Assembly (NCBI GenBank): GCA_035560935.1
Contig: DATMYQ010000251.1
Coordinates: forward strand, 1-16,596
From: DATMYQ01 sp035560935
GTDB lineage: Bacteria > Bacillota > Negativicutes > Sporomusales > Sporomusaceae
Length of the DNA: 16,596 nt
Direction of reading: 5' to 3'
In this document: positions 1 to 6,548 of the stretch, piece after piece
Position numbering within the stretch: position 1 is the stretch's first letter
How the letters are laid out: each line of letters starts with the position of its first letter
Position numbers and translations under genes: made by a program
Notes under the pieces: model-generated
What the model was told of the DNA's origin: nothing
The model's input: only the letters and a program-made list of their open reading frames with translations
Databases searched by the model: none

Positions 1-22
1 ATAAAAAGGGGGGTTAAGACTG

Positions 23-241
23 ATGGCAGCAAATTCGGTAGGTAACGGATTGATGACAAAAGAACAGGCTTATTCCTATGCCCGGTTTTCCTTGTTGACT
101 TTTATGGAAAAAGGACAAGTTAGTGAAGAATTAATGAAAAATATATTACGGGAGATTTACTGGAATTTTAGCCAGATACCACAGCAACGTATTGAAGAGA
201 ATGCACAAATGCGTTATGACCAGTTCATCGGACCCCGATAA
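23..241 (+). CDS. Small protein of unknown function (72 aa)
   Basis: I do not recognise this protein. The ATG follows a purine-rich AAGGGGGG (6-13) by nine bases, a good ribosome binding site, and the frame runs cleanly to TAA. The product has no signal peptide, membrane segment or cysteine. It is mixed helical, with an aromatic-rich middle (Y, F and W residues around 17-50) and a charged C-terminal half, so it is probably a small soluble cytoplasmic protein. Whatever lies upstream is outside the window, so operon membership cannot be judged. It runs in the same direction as the ferritin-like gene but is separated from it by about 200 bases. Confidence 0.7.
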   Translation: MAANSVGNGLMTKEQAYSYARFSLLTFMEKGQVSEELMKNILREIYWNFSQIPQQRIEENAQMRYDQFIGPR

Positions 242-443
242 ACGCGGTGGACCTGTATGAAATGTGCAGACCCACCATATGGTGTTGTTTGTTGCTATGT
301 AGTCAGACTTTAGTAGAATTGTAAGAAAAAAGTTGGACTTTATTTGCGCTTTTTTTCACTTTCCAGAAGGATTTCACTGCTTGCATTCAGAATAGCTATT
401 TGTGGAATATGAATTACATACCGAAATGAAGGAGTGGATGCAA
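242..443 (+). other. Intergenic region with small hairpins
   Basis: No gene is seen here. GGTGG (246-250) pairs with CCACC (272-276), and CTG (253-255) with CAG (267-269), giving a modest hairpin just after the first gene that may be a weak terminator. Overlapping it is a perfect 12-base palindrome, CACCATATGGTG (273-284). Further on, GAAAAAAG (325-332) can pair with the C-T7-C stretch at 349-357. I found no convincing promoter for the next gene. A GTG at 402 is in frame with that gene but has no ribosome binding site. Confidence 0.35.
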
Positions 444-944
444 ATGGAGGAAAAATTGTTCAGTGACCTGGAGGGCTTGCGGATCGGCATGGAAATGGAA
501 GTGGAGGGCCGGGACTATTATCAGCAGGCGAGTGAAAAAGTGGATAATCCCGAGCATAAAGCATTATTTCAATTGCTGAAGCAGGAAGAAATGGGCCATT
601 ATGAGGCGTTCAGCAAAATGTATGCCACGGTTCGTGAAAACAAACAGGTGGAGTCGGATGAATATCTGTTTGACGCCGACAGTTCCCGTTACCTGACGGT
701 GCTGGTGGAAGACCATATTTTCCCGAAAAAACAACGGGCTCAAAAAGCAATCAGCGAAATGAAAACGACAGAGGATATTCTGCGTTCGGCGATTGAAGCC
801 GAGAAGAATTCCATTCTGTTTTATGATGAACTGGCGGCTCAGTCCAAATTTGAAGATGCCCGTAAAATTTTTACGGCATTAAAAGCGGAAGAGCAGACCC
901 ATGTGGTGAAACTGACCCGATTGTTGGTGCAACTTAAAGGTTAA
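444..944 (+). CDS. Rubrerythrin-like ferritin-fold diiron protein, no rubredoxin domain
   Basis: This is a 166-aa all-helical protein with the four-helix ferritin-like fold of the rubrerythrin family. Helix 1 supplies acidic candidates E19/E21. Helix 2 has the ExxH motif at E49-H52, helix 3 has E118/E120, and helix 4 has a second ExxH at E150-H153. Two ExxH helices plus two Glu helices are the classical diiron ligand set. The C-terminal rubredoxin iron site (CxxC pairs) of true rubrerythrin is absent, so electrons would have to come from a partner. The family acts in peroxide reduction or iron handling in anaerobes, and the exact role here is inferred. I chose ATG 444 because AAGGAG (429-434) lies nine bases upstream. 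ATG 438 and GTG 402 are in frame but badly placed. The gene is followed by a strong hairpin and looks monocistronic. Confidence 0.85.
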   Translation: MEEKLFSDLEGLRIGMEMEVEGRDYYQQASEKVDNPEHKALFQLLKQEEMGHYEAFSKMYATVRENKQVESDEYLFDADSSRYLTVLVEDHIFPKKQRAQKAISEMKTTEDILRSAIEAEKNSILFYDELAAQSKFEDARKIFTALKAEEQTHVVKLTRLLVQLKG

Positions 945-962
945 GCACGGATAGTGCCAGAT

Positions 963-999
963 AATAAGGCGGTAGGACCGGACGGTCTTACGCCTTATT
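963..999 (+). terminator. Intrinsic terminator after the ferritin-like gene
   Basis: AATAAGGCG (963-971) pairs with CGCCTTATT (991-999). After one bulged G, TAGGACC (973-979) pairs with GGTCTTA (984-990), leaving a GGAC loop. This gives about 16 bp of stem. The T-tract is short (TTT, then GCATTTA), so termination may be partial. The right arm overlaps the -35 of the next promoter. Confidence 0.7.
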
Positions 1000-1016
1000 T
1001 GCATTTATGCTATAAT
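988..1016 (+). promoter_or_regulatory. SigmaA-type extended -10 promoter of the TPR gene
   Basis: A perfect TATAAT (1011-1016) is preceded by TGC, forming an extended -10. TTACGC (988-993) lies 17 bases upstream as a weak -35. The expected start site near 1023 means that the in-frame ATG at 1018 cannot be the start codon. Confidence 0.75.
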
Positions 1017-1050
1017 AATGAAGGTTAGTTTAACACAAGGATGGTGTGAG

Positions 1051-1944
1051 ATGCAAAACGTGAAATATTCGGGCCGTTTGCTGTTGCTGACGGTGCTGCT
1101 GGTACTGCTGGCGGTCAACGGCGCCGGCGCGCAGGAGACCGGAAAATATACGGCGGAACAGTGGGTGGAGCAGGGAAAAGTCTGGCTGAATGATCCCACT
1201 CGCCAGGATATCTCTTTGTACGCGTTTAACCGGGCGATTGCGCTGGATCCCAATTATGCCGAAGCATACCTTTCGCGGGGCAAGGTGCAATGGCTGCGGG
1301 GCCAGAAAGAACAGGCCCTGGCGGACTATGATGAGACATTGCGGCTCGATGGGAAAAATGGGGAAGCTTATTATCGCCGCGCGATACTGAACGCGGAACG
1401 GGGGAAAATCGAGGCGGCATTAGAGGATGTAAATAAGGCTATCGCCCTTTATCCCACTTACCAGGACGTTTATTTACTGAGGGCGTATCTTAATCTGTAC
1501 AAGCAAGACCGGTATCAGCAAGCAGTGGACGACTATACTCGCCTGGTGGCGATGCGGCCCGATGATGCCCAGATTTATGCGGACCGGGCTATGGCCTATA
1601 ATAAGCTGCAGAACAATGAATTGGCGTTGGTGGACATTAATAAAGCCATTGCGCTGAAGCCGCAGGAAGTTCATTTGTATTACAGCCGCAGTCATATTTA
1701 TGGCTGCCTGGGACGCTACAAGGAATCAGCGGCGGATTCCCGCTTCTGCCTGGAGAAATGGCAGAACAACGGCAGCGTCTGCTTCAATCTGGCGCAGGCT
1801 CTGGAATTAAGCGGCGACCAGGATGAGGCAATAAAATATTATGAGCTGTCACTGAAAAATACCGGGCTGATGGATGATCAGTGCCTGGCGAAAATTATTG
1901 CCAGAATTCGTGGTGACTGGGAATTTAGTCGGGAGTGGTTGTAA
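1051..1944 (+). CDS. Exported tetratricopeptide repeat (TPR) protein
   Basis: This is a 297-aa protein with a Sec signal peptide: basic start, Leu-rich core at residues 10-22, and an AGA|QE-like cleavage around residue 27. Nearly all of the rest is a run of about seven TPR units. Each shows the usual pattern of an A-x-x-x-Y/F-R helix A and an AL-x-D-x-x-x-AI-x-L-x-P helix B (for example 'NRAIALDPNYAEAYLSRG' and 'NKAIALKPQEVHLYYSR'). TPR arrays are protein-binding scaffolds. An exported one would work in the periplasm or at the envelope, with an unknown partner. The start is ATG 1051 with AAGGA (1037-1041) nine bases upstream. The ATG at 1018 lies upstream of the predicted transcription start. 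The gene has its own promoter and ends at a strong terminator shared with the convergent neighbour. Family assignment is firm and specific function is unknown. Confidence 0.88.
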   Translation: MQNVKYSGRLLLLTVLLVLLAVNGAGAQETGKYTAEQWVEQGKVWLNDPTRQDISLYAFNRAIALDPNYAEAYLSRGKVQWLRGQKEQALADYDETLRLDGKNGEAYYRRAILNAERGKIEAALEDVNKAIALYPTYQDVYLLRAYLNLYKQDRYQQAVDDYTRLVAMRPDDAQIYADRAMAYNKLQNNELALVDINKAIALKPQEVHLYYSRSHIYGCLGRYKESAADSRFCLEKWQNNGSVCFNLAQALELSGDQDEAIKYYELSLKNTGLMDDQCLAKIIARIRGDWEFSREWL

Positions 1945-1960
1945 ACTCCCGGAGTACGCA

Positions 1961-2008
1961 AAAATAACAAAAGGAAACGGGCTTTGGCCCGTTTCCTTTT
2001 GTTATTTT
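1961..2008. terminator. Bidirectional terminator, 22-bp perfect stem
   Basis: The arms 1961-1982 and 1987-2008 are perfectly complementary over 22 bases around a TTTG loop. A GC core (GGAAACGGGC) is flanked by A-rich and T-rich ends, so each strand ends its hairpin in CCTTTTGTTATTTT. The element sits 16 bases after the TPR stop codon and 8 bases from the stop of the convergent LolA-like gene, so it serves both. Confidence 0.92.
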
Positions 2009-2016
2009 CAGCCGGG

Positions 2017-2685
2017 TTAATGAATCAGGCGGTTGAGTATGCCGCTCATATCCGTGACTTTGACGCCCGGAGGCAGGATGAATGTCTCCGGAGACAGTGG
2101 GCCGACAACAAAATTGCGATATTCCACAACCGTGAGAGTACCGTCGGTTTCCGTCACTTCCACTTTGGCCGGAAGTCCGTAGTCCTCCCGTATCCACATT
2201 TTGGAGAGCAGATTATTGTAACGGTCATCCTGGCGGATGAAAACCCGGCACCAGACGCCATCGTACGTTTCGCCCGGCAACTCTTTGATTTTTTCGGGGG
2301 CAATATCCTTAATGTAGGCTTCGGCGGATTTGATCGGTAGATTGTTTGGGTTATACGTCAATTTCATCGCCCGGTTTTCGTCGGGAAAGTAGGTGTACAT
2401 GCTCTGATTTTGGCTGTCAAGAATAGAGGACATTTTACGATTGTTTGCTGTGAAATCAATGCGGATTTTCGGGCTGGCCATCCACATTTTACCGCTGGAG
2501 GAACCCCGTTTGCTGGCGATGGTAAAATCGTAGGCCACTCCGGAAAAGAGGCTGGCACCTCGCAAAAATAGTGCACTGAACGATTCTTCTGCGGCTGCCG
2601 CCCGGGTGGTGTCACCAGGGAGGCTCCAGATCAGGCCGCTGAGCAGAAATAGGAGCGTCAGTAGCAAAATGGACAGTTTTTTCAC
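2017..2685 (-). CDS. LolA-like exported protein (outer-membrane lipoprotein-sorting family)
   Basis: This is a 222-aa protein with a signal peptide: KK at the start, a Leu-rich core at residues 4-20, and an AAAA|EE cleavage around residue 32. The mature part has the alternating short strands of the LolA/LolB/DUF4412-type half-barrel. Recognisable stretches include 'GKMWMASPKIRIDF', 'MYTYFPDENRAMKL' and a C-terminal 'TDGTLTVVEYRNF' hairpin that ends in 'FILPPGVKVTDM'. Such proteins bind acyl chains of lipoproteins or other lipids in the periplasm. In a Firmicute this would argue for a two-membrane envelope. The start is GTG 2685, with GGAAGG (2693-2698) seven bases upstream. An ATG at 2690 is out of frame. 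A near-consensus promoter lies directly upstream. I infer the family from pattern and cannot say whether it is a true LolA. Confidence 0.75.
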   Translation of the reverse strand: MKKLSILLLTLLFLLSGLIWSLPGDTTRAAAAEESFSALFLRGASLFSGVAYDFTIASKRGSSSGKMWMASPKIRIDFTANNRKMSSILDSQNQSMYTYFPDENRAMKLTYNPNNLPIKSAEAYIKDIAPEKIKELPGETYDGVWCRVFIRQDDRYNNLLSKMWIREDYGLPAKVEVTETDGTLTVVEYRNFVVGPLSPETFILPPGVKVTDMSGILNRLIH

Positions 2686-2725
2686 AACATCACCTTCCGT
2701 TTTTTATAGTTGTTTAGCCTTCCTC

Positions 2726-2754
2726 ACTATAACAATCTCCGGATAATGAGTCAA
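2726..2754 (-). promoter_or_regulatory. SigmaA promoter of the LolA-like gene
   Basis: On the minus strand, TTGACT (2749-2754) and TATAGT (2726-2731) are separated by exactly 17 bases (2732-2748). Each box matches five of six consensus positions. The start site would be near 2719, giving a leader of about 34 bases. Confidence 0.85.
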
Positions 2755-2881
2755 TAGGAGCTATTTCCTGATCTTTTTTGGAGAAGGCATAGAAATAATG
2801 ACAGAATTTTTATGATTGTTTGAAAATATGGAAGGGATCTTTCGGAGACAGACAGAAAACATCAATAGGTTGATTGTGGAC

Positions 2882-2907
2882 GGGAGGTGAAGATGACCGA
2901 TCTGTAA
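2882..2907 (+). other. Candidate four-codon leader ORF before the MFS gene
   Basis: GGGAGG (2882-2887), a strong ribosome binding site, precedes ATG ACC GAT CTG TAA (2893-2907), which encodes only M-T-D-L. It lies 52 bases upstream of the MFS start codon in a stretch with no other gene. It may be chance, or a ribosome-docking or translational coupling element. No promoter could be fixed for the MFS gene between 2755 and 2880. Confidence 0.25.
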
Positions 2908-2958
2908 AGGGTGTGGCCGGAGTATGACATAAATTCAGTAAAACAGAGAGGATGACGC

Positions 2959-4212
2959 ATGGTGACAGACAATGTATCGTCAACGGGCCCCTGGTACAAG
3001 GAAATCAACCGAAAACAGTGGATTGCCCTGGGTGCAGGCATGTCTGGCTGGGGACTTGATGCCTTCGACGTGATGCTGTATGCGTTTGCGTTGACGACCA
3101 TCCTTAAGGAATGGGCGTTAACCACCACGGCAGCCGGGATGTTGCAGTCGGTGACCCTGTTTTCCTCCGCTATCGGCGGTCTGATGTTCGGAGTCATCGC
3201 GGATAAGATCGGCAGAAAAAAATCGCTGATGCTGACGGTATTGATTTTTTCAATTTGCTCCGGTTTGAGCGGTCTGGCTCAGAATGTGGTCCAACTGGCG
3301 CTGGCGCGTGCGTTGCTGGGAATCGGTATGGGCGGAGAGTGGGGGACCGGTGCCTTGCTGATTTCCGAAAGCTGGCCGGCCAAACATCGGGGAAAGGCGA
3401 TTGGCCTGATGCAGGGGGGCTGGGCTATTGGCTATATTCTGGCTGCTATTGTAGCCGGCATAATATTGCCGGTGTATGGCTGGCGGGTGCTGTTCGTGGT
3501 CGGTATTTTACCGGCGTTGTTCACCGTCTGGATCCGGAAATACGTGGAAGAGCCGGTGATTTGGGTGAAGAGCCGGGAAGTGGCGAGACAGACAAACCAG
3601 GAAAATAGTATGATTCAAATTTTCCGGCCGGATCTGATTCGCTATACGTTGATTATTTCCCTGGTCAGTTCGTTTGTCATGTTTGCCTATTGGGGTCTGT
3701 TTTCCTGGCTGCCCGGCTTTTTGAGCACGCCGGTGGACAAAGGCGGTGCCGGACTCAGTCTGGTGAGGTCCTCTGGTTTTATGGTGGGTACGATGATTGG
3801 CGCCTTTTTCGGTTATGTGTCTTTTGGCTTTATTGCCGATAAAATAGGCCGCCGGCCGACTTTTTCCGGATTTCTGATTATATCGGCGGTGGTAGTTTAT
3901 ATTTACGGACAGACTCGCGATCCTCAAATGCTGATGTGGATGGGACCGCTGGTCGGATTTTTCGGTTCGGGATATTTCAGCGGTTTTGGTGCGTTTATTT
4001 CGGAAATGTTTCCCACCCGGGCCCGGGGAGCCGGCGTCGGCTTTACCTACAATGTGGGCCGGACCATGAGCGCTATGGCGCCGACGGTGGTGGGCTATTT
4101 TGCCACCACATACGGTTTGGGAGGCTCGTTGATGATTACCGCCGGATTTTTCTTTTTGGGAGCGATTTCTATTTTCTTGCTACCGGAAACGATGAACAAG
4201 GAATTGGAATAA
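2959..4212 (+). CDS. MFS transporter, carboxylate/sialate-type (SHS/AAHS-like)
   Basis: This 417-aa integral membrane protein has about 12 hydrophobic helices, typical MFS length. The loop motif A appears in both halves, as expected from the internal duplication: 'GVIADKIGRKK' near residue 80 and 'GFIADKIGRRP' near residue 295. The N-terminal 'GWGLDAFDVMLYAF' and the 'GGEWGTGALLISESWP' stretch near residue 130 are characteristic of the sialate/lactate (SHS) and aromatic acid (AAHS) proton symporters, so an organic anion imported with protons is the best guess. The substrate cannot be read from sequence. The start is ATG 2959 with GAGAGGA (2946-2952) upstream. The gene stands alone, ends at a convergent terminator, and has no metabolic gene beside it to hint at the substrate. 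Confidence 0.88.
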   Translation: MVTDNVSSTGPWYKEINRKQWIALGAGMSGWGLDAFDVMLYAFALTTILKEWALTTTAAGMLQSVTLFSSAIGGLMFGVIADKIGRKKSLMLTVLIFSICSGLSGLAQNVVQLALARALLGIGMGGEWGTGALLISESWPAKHRGKAIGLMQGGWAIGYILAAIVAGIILPVYGWRVLFVVGILPALFTVWIRKYVEEPVIWVKSREVARQTNQENSMIQIFRPDLIRYTLIISLVSSFVMFAYWGLFSWLPGFLSTPVDKGGAGLSLVRSSGFMVGTMIGAFFGYVSFGFIADKIGRRPTFSGFLIISAVVVYIYGQTRDPQMLMWMGPLVGFFGSGYFSGFGAFISEMFPTRARGAGVGFTYNVGRTMSAMAPTVVGYFATTYGLGGSLMITAGFFFLGAISIFLLPETMNKELE

Positions 4213-4253
4213 CCGGACGTTTCCCTGTGTCCGCGCCGTTGATTGACGACTAC

Positions 4254-4316
4254 GACACAGACAGTAATGAAACCGGCCGCGGCAATGTCGCGGCCGGTTT
4301 CATTACTGTCTGTGTC
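4254..4316. terminator. 28-bp perfect hairpin between convergent genes, probable bidirectional terminator
   Basis: Arms 4254-4281 and 4289-4316 are perfectly complementary over 28 bases with a 7-base loop (GCAATGT). The apical part is very GC-rich (CCGGCCGCG), followed in each direction by TTTCATTACTGTC. It starts 42 bases after the MFS stop codon. There is no uninterrupted T-run, so it is weaker as a textbook terminator than the element at 1961-2008. The remaining 4317-4447 holds no gene, only a small GC-rich patch (AGCCCGGGGCCT). Confidence 0.7.
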
Positions 4317-4447
4317 AGAAAGCATAAACTCAGCATCTTGAAAAAAGCCCGGGGCCTCTTTCTTAACTATTAAAGAACGAATCGTTTCCGGACGCCCGGA
4401 GCGCTTGGCAAAACAGGAGCAGCCGTCCGTAAAGGATTCATTCCATA

Positions 4448-4645
4448 TTAATGGGTGTTCATGCGGTAGCATACTTCCTGATAAATTTCCCAGATGGTAG
4501 GGGGGACTTCTTCGCCGGGTAGGTCACTGGTGGGGTTGCAGGGGATTTGATAGCGCTCCTGCAGCATGGTTAAAAGCTCGGTAAGTTTCTTTTTATCCTG
4601 GTCAGCTCGTTCCAATAGTTCTCGGTACCAATGAATTCCGCACAT
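4448..4645 (-). CDS. Small protein of unknown function (65 aa)
   Basis: I do not recognise this protein. Starting at ATG 4645, it has a consensus AAGGAG (4654-4659) eight bases upstream. The frame could extend 11 codons further, but no ribosome binding site supports that. Residues about 8-30 form a charged helix of coiled-coil character (ELLERADQDKKKLTELL). The C-terminal part is Pro-rich, then helical and ends in MNTH. It has three cysteines, no signal peptide and no membrane segment. It is a single-gene unit with its own promoter, convergent with the MFS gene and divergent from the pyridoxamine kinase gene. Confidence 0.72.
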   Translation of the reverse strand: MCGIHWYRELLERADQDKKKLTELLTMLQERYQIPCNPTSDLPGEEVPPTIWEIYQEVCYRMNTH

Positions 4646-4689
4646 TGTTTTCTCTCCTTGTGATAGGTCTAGGGCCAAGCTCCGTTTAT

Positions 4690-4718
4690 AGTGTACTCTT
4701 TTGATACGATGATTTCAA
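4690..4718 (-). promoter_or_regulatory. Probable sigmaA promoter of the 65-aa protein gene
   Basis: On the minus strand TTGAAA (4713-4718) and TACACT (4690-4695) are separated by 17 bases. The -35 is good and the -10 matches four of six. The start would be near 4683, giving a leader of about 38 bases. Confidence 0.6.
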
Positions 4719-4796
4719 CCGAAAATGAAACAGAGGACCGGAAGACACGTTGCCGGATCAGAGAAAACGGGACAGGCATCATAAGTGACGGCGGGT

Positions 4797-4825
4797 TTGA
4801 CGACCGGGGATGATTGGGTTATACT
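4797..4825 (+). promoter_or_regulatory. SigmaA promoter of the vitamin B6 pair
   Basis: TTGACG (4797-4802) and TATACT (4820-4825) are separated by exactly 17 bases, each box matching five of six. The start site would be near 4832, leaving a leader of about 29 bases with no room for a riboswitch. Confidence 0.85.
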
Positions 4826-4860
4826 GATTTTCAGACTTAAGGAAAAGGAGCCACAGCGAT

Positions 4861-5748
4861 ATGGTAGCGCAATATATAGAAAAAATACCAAGGGTGGCGG
4901 CGGTTCACGATCTTTCCTGTGTTGGCCGTTGCTCTCTGAGTGTGATTATACCGGTTTTGTCAGTGATGGGCGTGCAGGTATGTCCGTTGCCTACCGCCGT
5001 GCTCAGCAGTCATCTGGGGGGATTCAACAACCTGGAATTTTGCGATTTTACCGAACAGATGCCGGCGTTCTTTCGGCACTGGCAACGGGAAGGCCTAAGT
5101 TTTGACTGTATTTATAGTGGATTTTTGGCGTCAGCGCAGCAAATGGATATCGTGCACACTTTTATTGAAGAATTTTCCGGCAATCGCCCGCTGGTTCTGG
5201 TGGATCCGGTGATGGGCGACGAGGGGAAACTCTACTCCACTTACACCCCGGCCATGCAGGAGCATATGCGGAGTCTGGTGAGCAAAGCAGATGTTATTAC
5301 GCCCAATTATACGGAAGCCTGTTTTTTGCTGGGGGAGTCCTATCAGGAAAACCTGGAGTCGGCTTCGGCATTGAAGGAATGGTTGGTACGACTGGCGGCT
5401 TTTGGTCCGGACCGGATTGTTCTGACGGGTATTCCCGTGGCGGATAAGGTGGTCAATTTGGCGTATGACAGGCGAGAGAATAAATTTTGGGAAATAGCCA
5501 ATCCGCAAATTGACGCCCGTTACCCGGGAACCGGCGATGTGTTTGCCAGTGTGCTGCTGGGGGCCTTGCTGCGGCAGGATGCGCTGCCGGCTGCGGTGAA
5601 GCAGGCGGCGAATTTTGTTTCCGGTGCCATTGCCGCAACTTTCCGGGCCGGTACCGATCGACGGGAAGGCGTCTTGCTGGAACGGGTACTGCCGCAATTA
5701 TGCCGGTCGGCGGCAGGAAGCAGCGAGAGTATGAGCGAATATATTTAA
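4861..5748 (+). CDS. pdxY: Pyridoxamine/pyridoxal kinase
   Basis: This 295-aa ribokinase-fold kinase phosphorylates pyridoxal, pyridoxamine or pyridoxine with ATP in vitamin B6 salvage. The N-terminal 'VHDLSCVGRCSLSV' (15-28) and 'PTAVLSSHLGGF' (44-55) are typical of the clostridial pyridoxamine kinase group. 'VDPVMGDEGKLY' (114-125) and 'NYTEA' (149-153) are family landmarks. 'PGTGD' (222-226) carries the catalytic-base Asp226 at the anion hole. Length fits the family. The start is ATG 4861 with AAAAGGAG (4843-4850) upstream, behind a near-consensus promoter. An ECF transporter S component follows 38 bases downstream in the same direction, which supports a salvage unit. The choice between pdxY and pdxK is a naming matter. 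The kinase assignment itself is strong. Confidence 0.9.
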   Translation: MVAQYIEKIPRVAAVHDLSCVGRCSLSVIIPVLSVMGVQVCPLPTAVLSSHLGGFNNLEFCDFTEQMPAFFRHWQREGLSFDCIYSGFLASAQQMDIVHTFIEEFSGNRPLVLVDPVMGDEGKLYSTYTPAMQEHMRSLVSKADVITPNYTEACFLLGESYQENLESASALKEWLVRLAAFGPDRIVLTGIPVADKVVNLAYDRRENKFWEIANPQIDARYPGTGDVFASVLLGALLRQDALPAAVKQAANFVSGAIAATFRAGTDRREGVLLERVLPQLCRSAAGSSESMSEYI

Positions 5749-5786
5749 GTAAAGAAAACAAGAAACCGGCCAGGGAGGATATGTTA

Positions 5787-6311
5787 ATGAAAGTCAAACG
5801 ACGCATGAATATCAGAGATATTGTTTATGTAGGCATGCTGGCGGCCATGTGTGCCATTGCCACATCAATCAAGATTCCATTCGGTGTGGGAGCCATGGTC
5901 CATCTGGGATCAGCTTTTTTGTACACGGTGGGAATTGTTTTCGGGGGGATGTACGCCGGCTTGGCCGGAGCCATCGGCTCGGCTTTCTTTGATATTATGA
6001 TGGGATTTTCTCCCTACACAATCTGGTCTTTTTTTATCAAAGGCATTGCCGGTGTGATTGTGGGCACAGTGGCCAAAGGGTTTTGGCCGGAAGTGATGCC
6101 AGGGAATCGACCGGCAATATTGCGGGCTTTATTGGGATGTCTGTTGGCAGCGGCCTGGACTTTGGGTGGTTATACTCTGGCGTGGTGGCAGGTTACCGGT
6201 AGTTTGGCCGTAGCGTTTGGTAATATGCCCAGTTCGTTGCTGACATCCGGAGCCGGTTTGGCGGTGGCAGTTGTTCTGGCACCGAAATTGCGGAAAATGA
6301 TGGATCAGTGA
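5787..6311 (+). CDS. ECF transporter S component, probable vitamin B6 uptake
   Basis: This 174-aa membrane protein has about five to six hydrophobic helices, the size of an energy-coupling factor substrate-binding (S) subunit. The N-terminus 'MNIRDIVYVGMLAAMCAIAT', followed by 'GGMYAGLAGAIGSAFFDIMMG' (split by the hydrophobic segment around residue 65) and 'FIKGIAGVIVGTVAKG', has the Ala/Gly-rich pattern by which the T subunit docks. The start is ATG 5787 with AGGGAGG (5772-5778) eight bases upstream. ATG 5781 is too close to that site, and the longer frame back to 5700 overlaps the kinase gene. Adjacency to pyridoxamine kinase suggests pyridoxine/pyridoxamine as substrate, similar to the predicted PdxU group. 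This is inference. The shared EcfA/A'/T module is not in the window. Confidence 0.82.
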   Translation: MKVKRRMNIRDIVYVGMLAAMCAIATSIKIPFGVGAMVHLGSAFLYTVGIVFGGMYAGLAGAIGSAFFDIMMGFSPYTIWSFFIKGIAGVIVGTVAKGFWPEVMPGNRPAILRALLGCLLAAAWTLGGYTLAWWQVTGSLAVAFGNMPSSLLTSGAGLAVAVVLAPKLRKMMDQ

Positions 6312-6342
6312 ATGAAAAACTTTATTACTGATAAAGAAAGGG

Positions 6343-6372
6343 TTTCCCAATATAAGCGAGAACTAATACAAT
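6343..6372 (+). promoter_or_regulatory. Weak candidate promoter of the TctC-type gene leader
   Basis: TACAAT (6367-6372) is a good -10 and TTTCCC (6343-6348), 18 bases upstream, a poor -35. If used, it would start transcription near 6379, immediately at the structured leader. A 20-codon frame starting at 6312, directly after the previous stop, has no ribosome binding site and was not called. Confidence 0.3.
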
Positions 6373-6376
6373 AAAT

Positions 6377-6480
6377 GGTAAATTTTTCAACGCGAATCTT
6401 GCAAAGAAAATTTACCGCCAGGTGAACCGGATGATCGCTGTGCGGAAGATATGAAAACCTGCCTTTTGTGGCGGGTTTTC
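6377..6480 (+). promoter_or_regulatory. Structured 5' leader of the binding-protein gene
   Basis: GGTAAATTTT (6377-6386) pairs perfectly with AAAATTTACC (6407-6416) around a 20-base loop. A second hairpin, AAAACCTGCC (6454-6463) with GGCGGGTTTT (6470-6479), has 10 bp including one G-T pair and looks like a terminator ending in TTTTC. CAGGT (6419-6423) could pair with ACCTG (6457-6461) instead, which would open the second hairpin. That layout is what an attenuator or riboswitch would have. I could not match it to a known riboswitch class. Confidence 0.4.
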
Positions 6481-6548
6481 TGCGTGTCTGGCACATTCGA
6501 CAATATTCGCTAAAAAAAGTATCGTGACAGTGAAAGGCGGAGAAGAAC

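Noticed and set aside
6312..6374. 20-codon ORF starting right after the ECF S-component stop
   Set aside because: No ribosome binding site and no recognisable sequence. It overlaps the candidate promoter of the next gene.
6400..6430. c-di-GMP-I riboswitch
   Set aside because: GCAAAG and GCCAGGT..ACCGG are reminiscent, but only about 10 bases separate the two blocks and the GAAA tetraloop helix is absent.
6489..6505. Sigma54 promoter (TGGCAC)
   Set aside because: The required GC of the -12 element is missing at the correct spacing.
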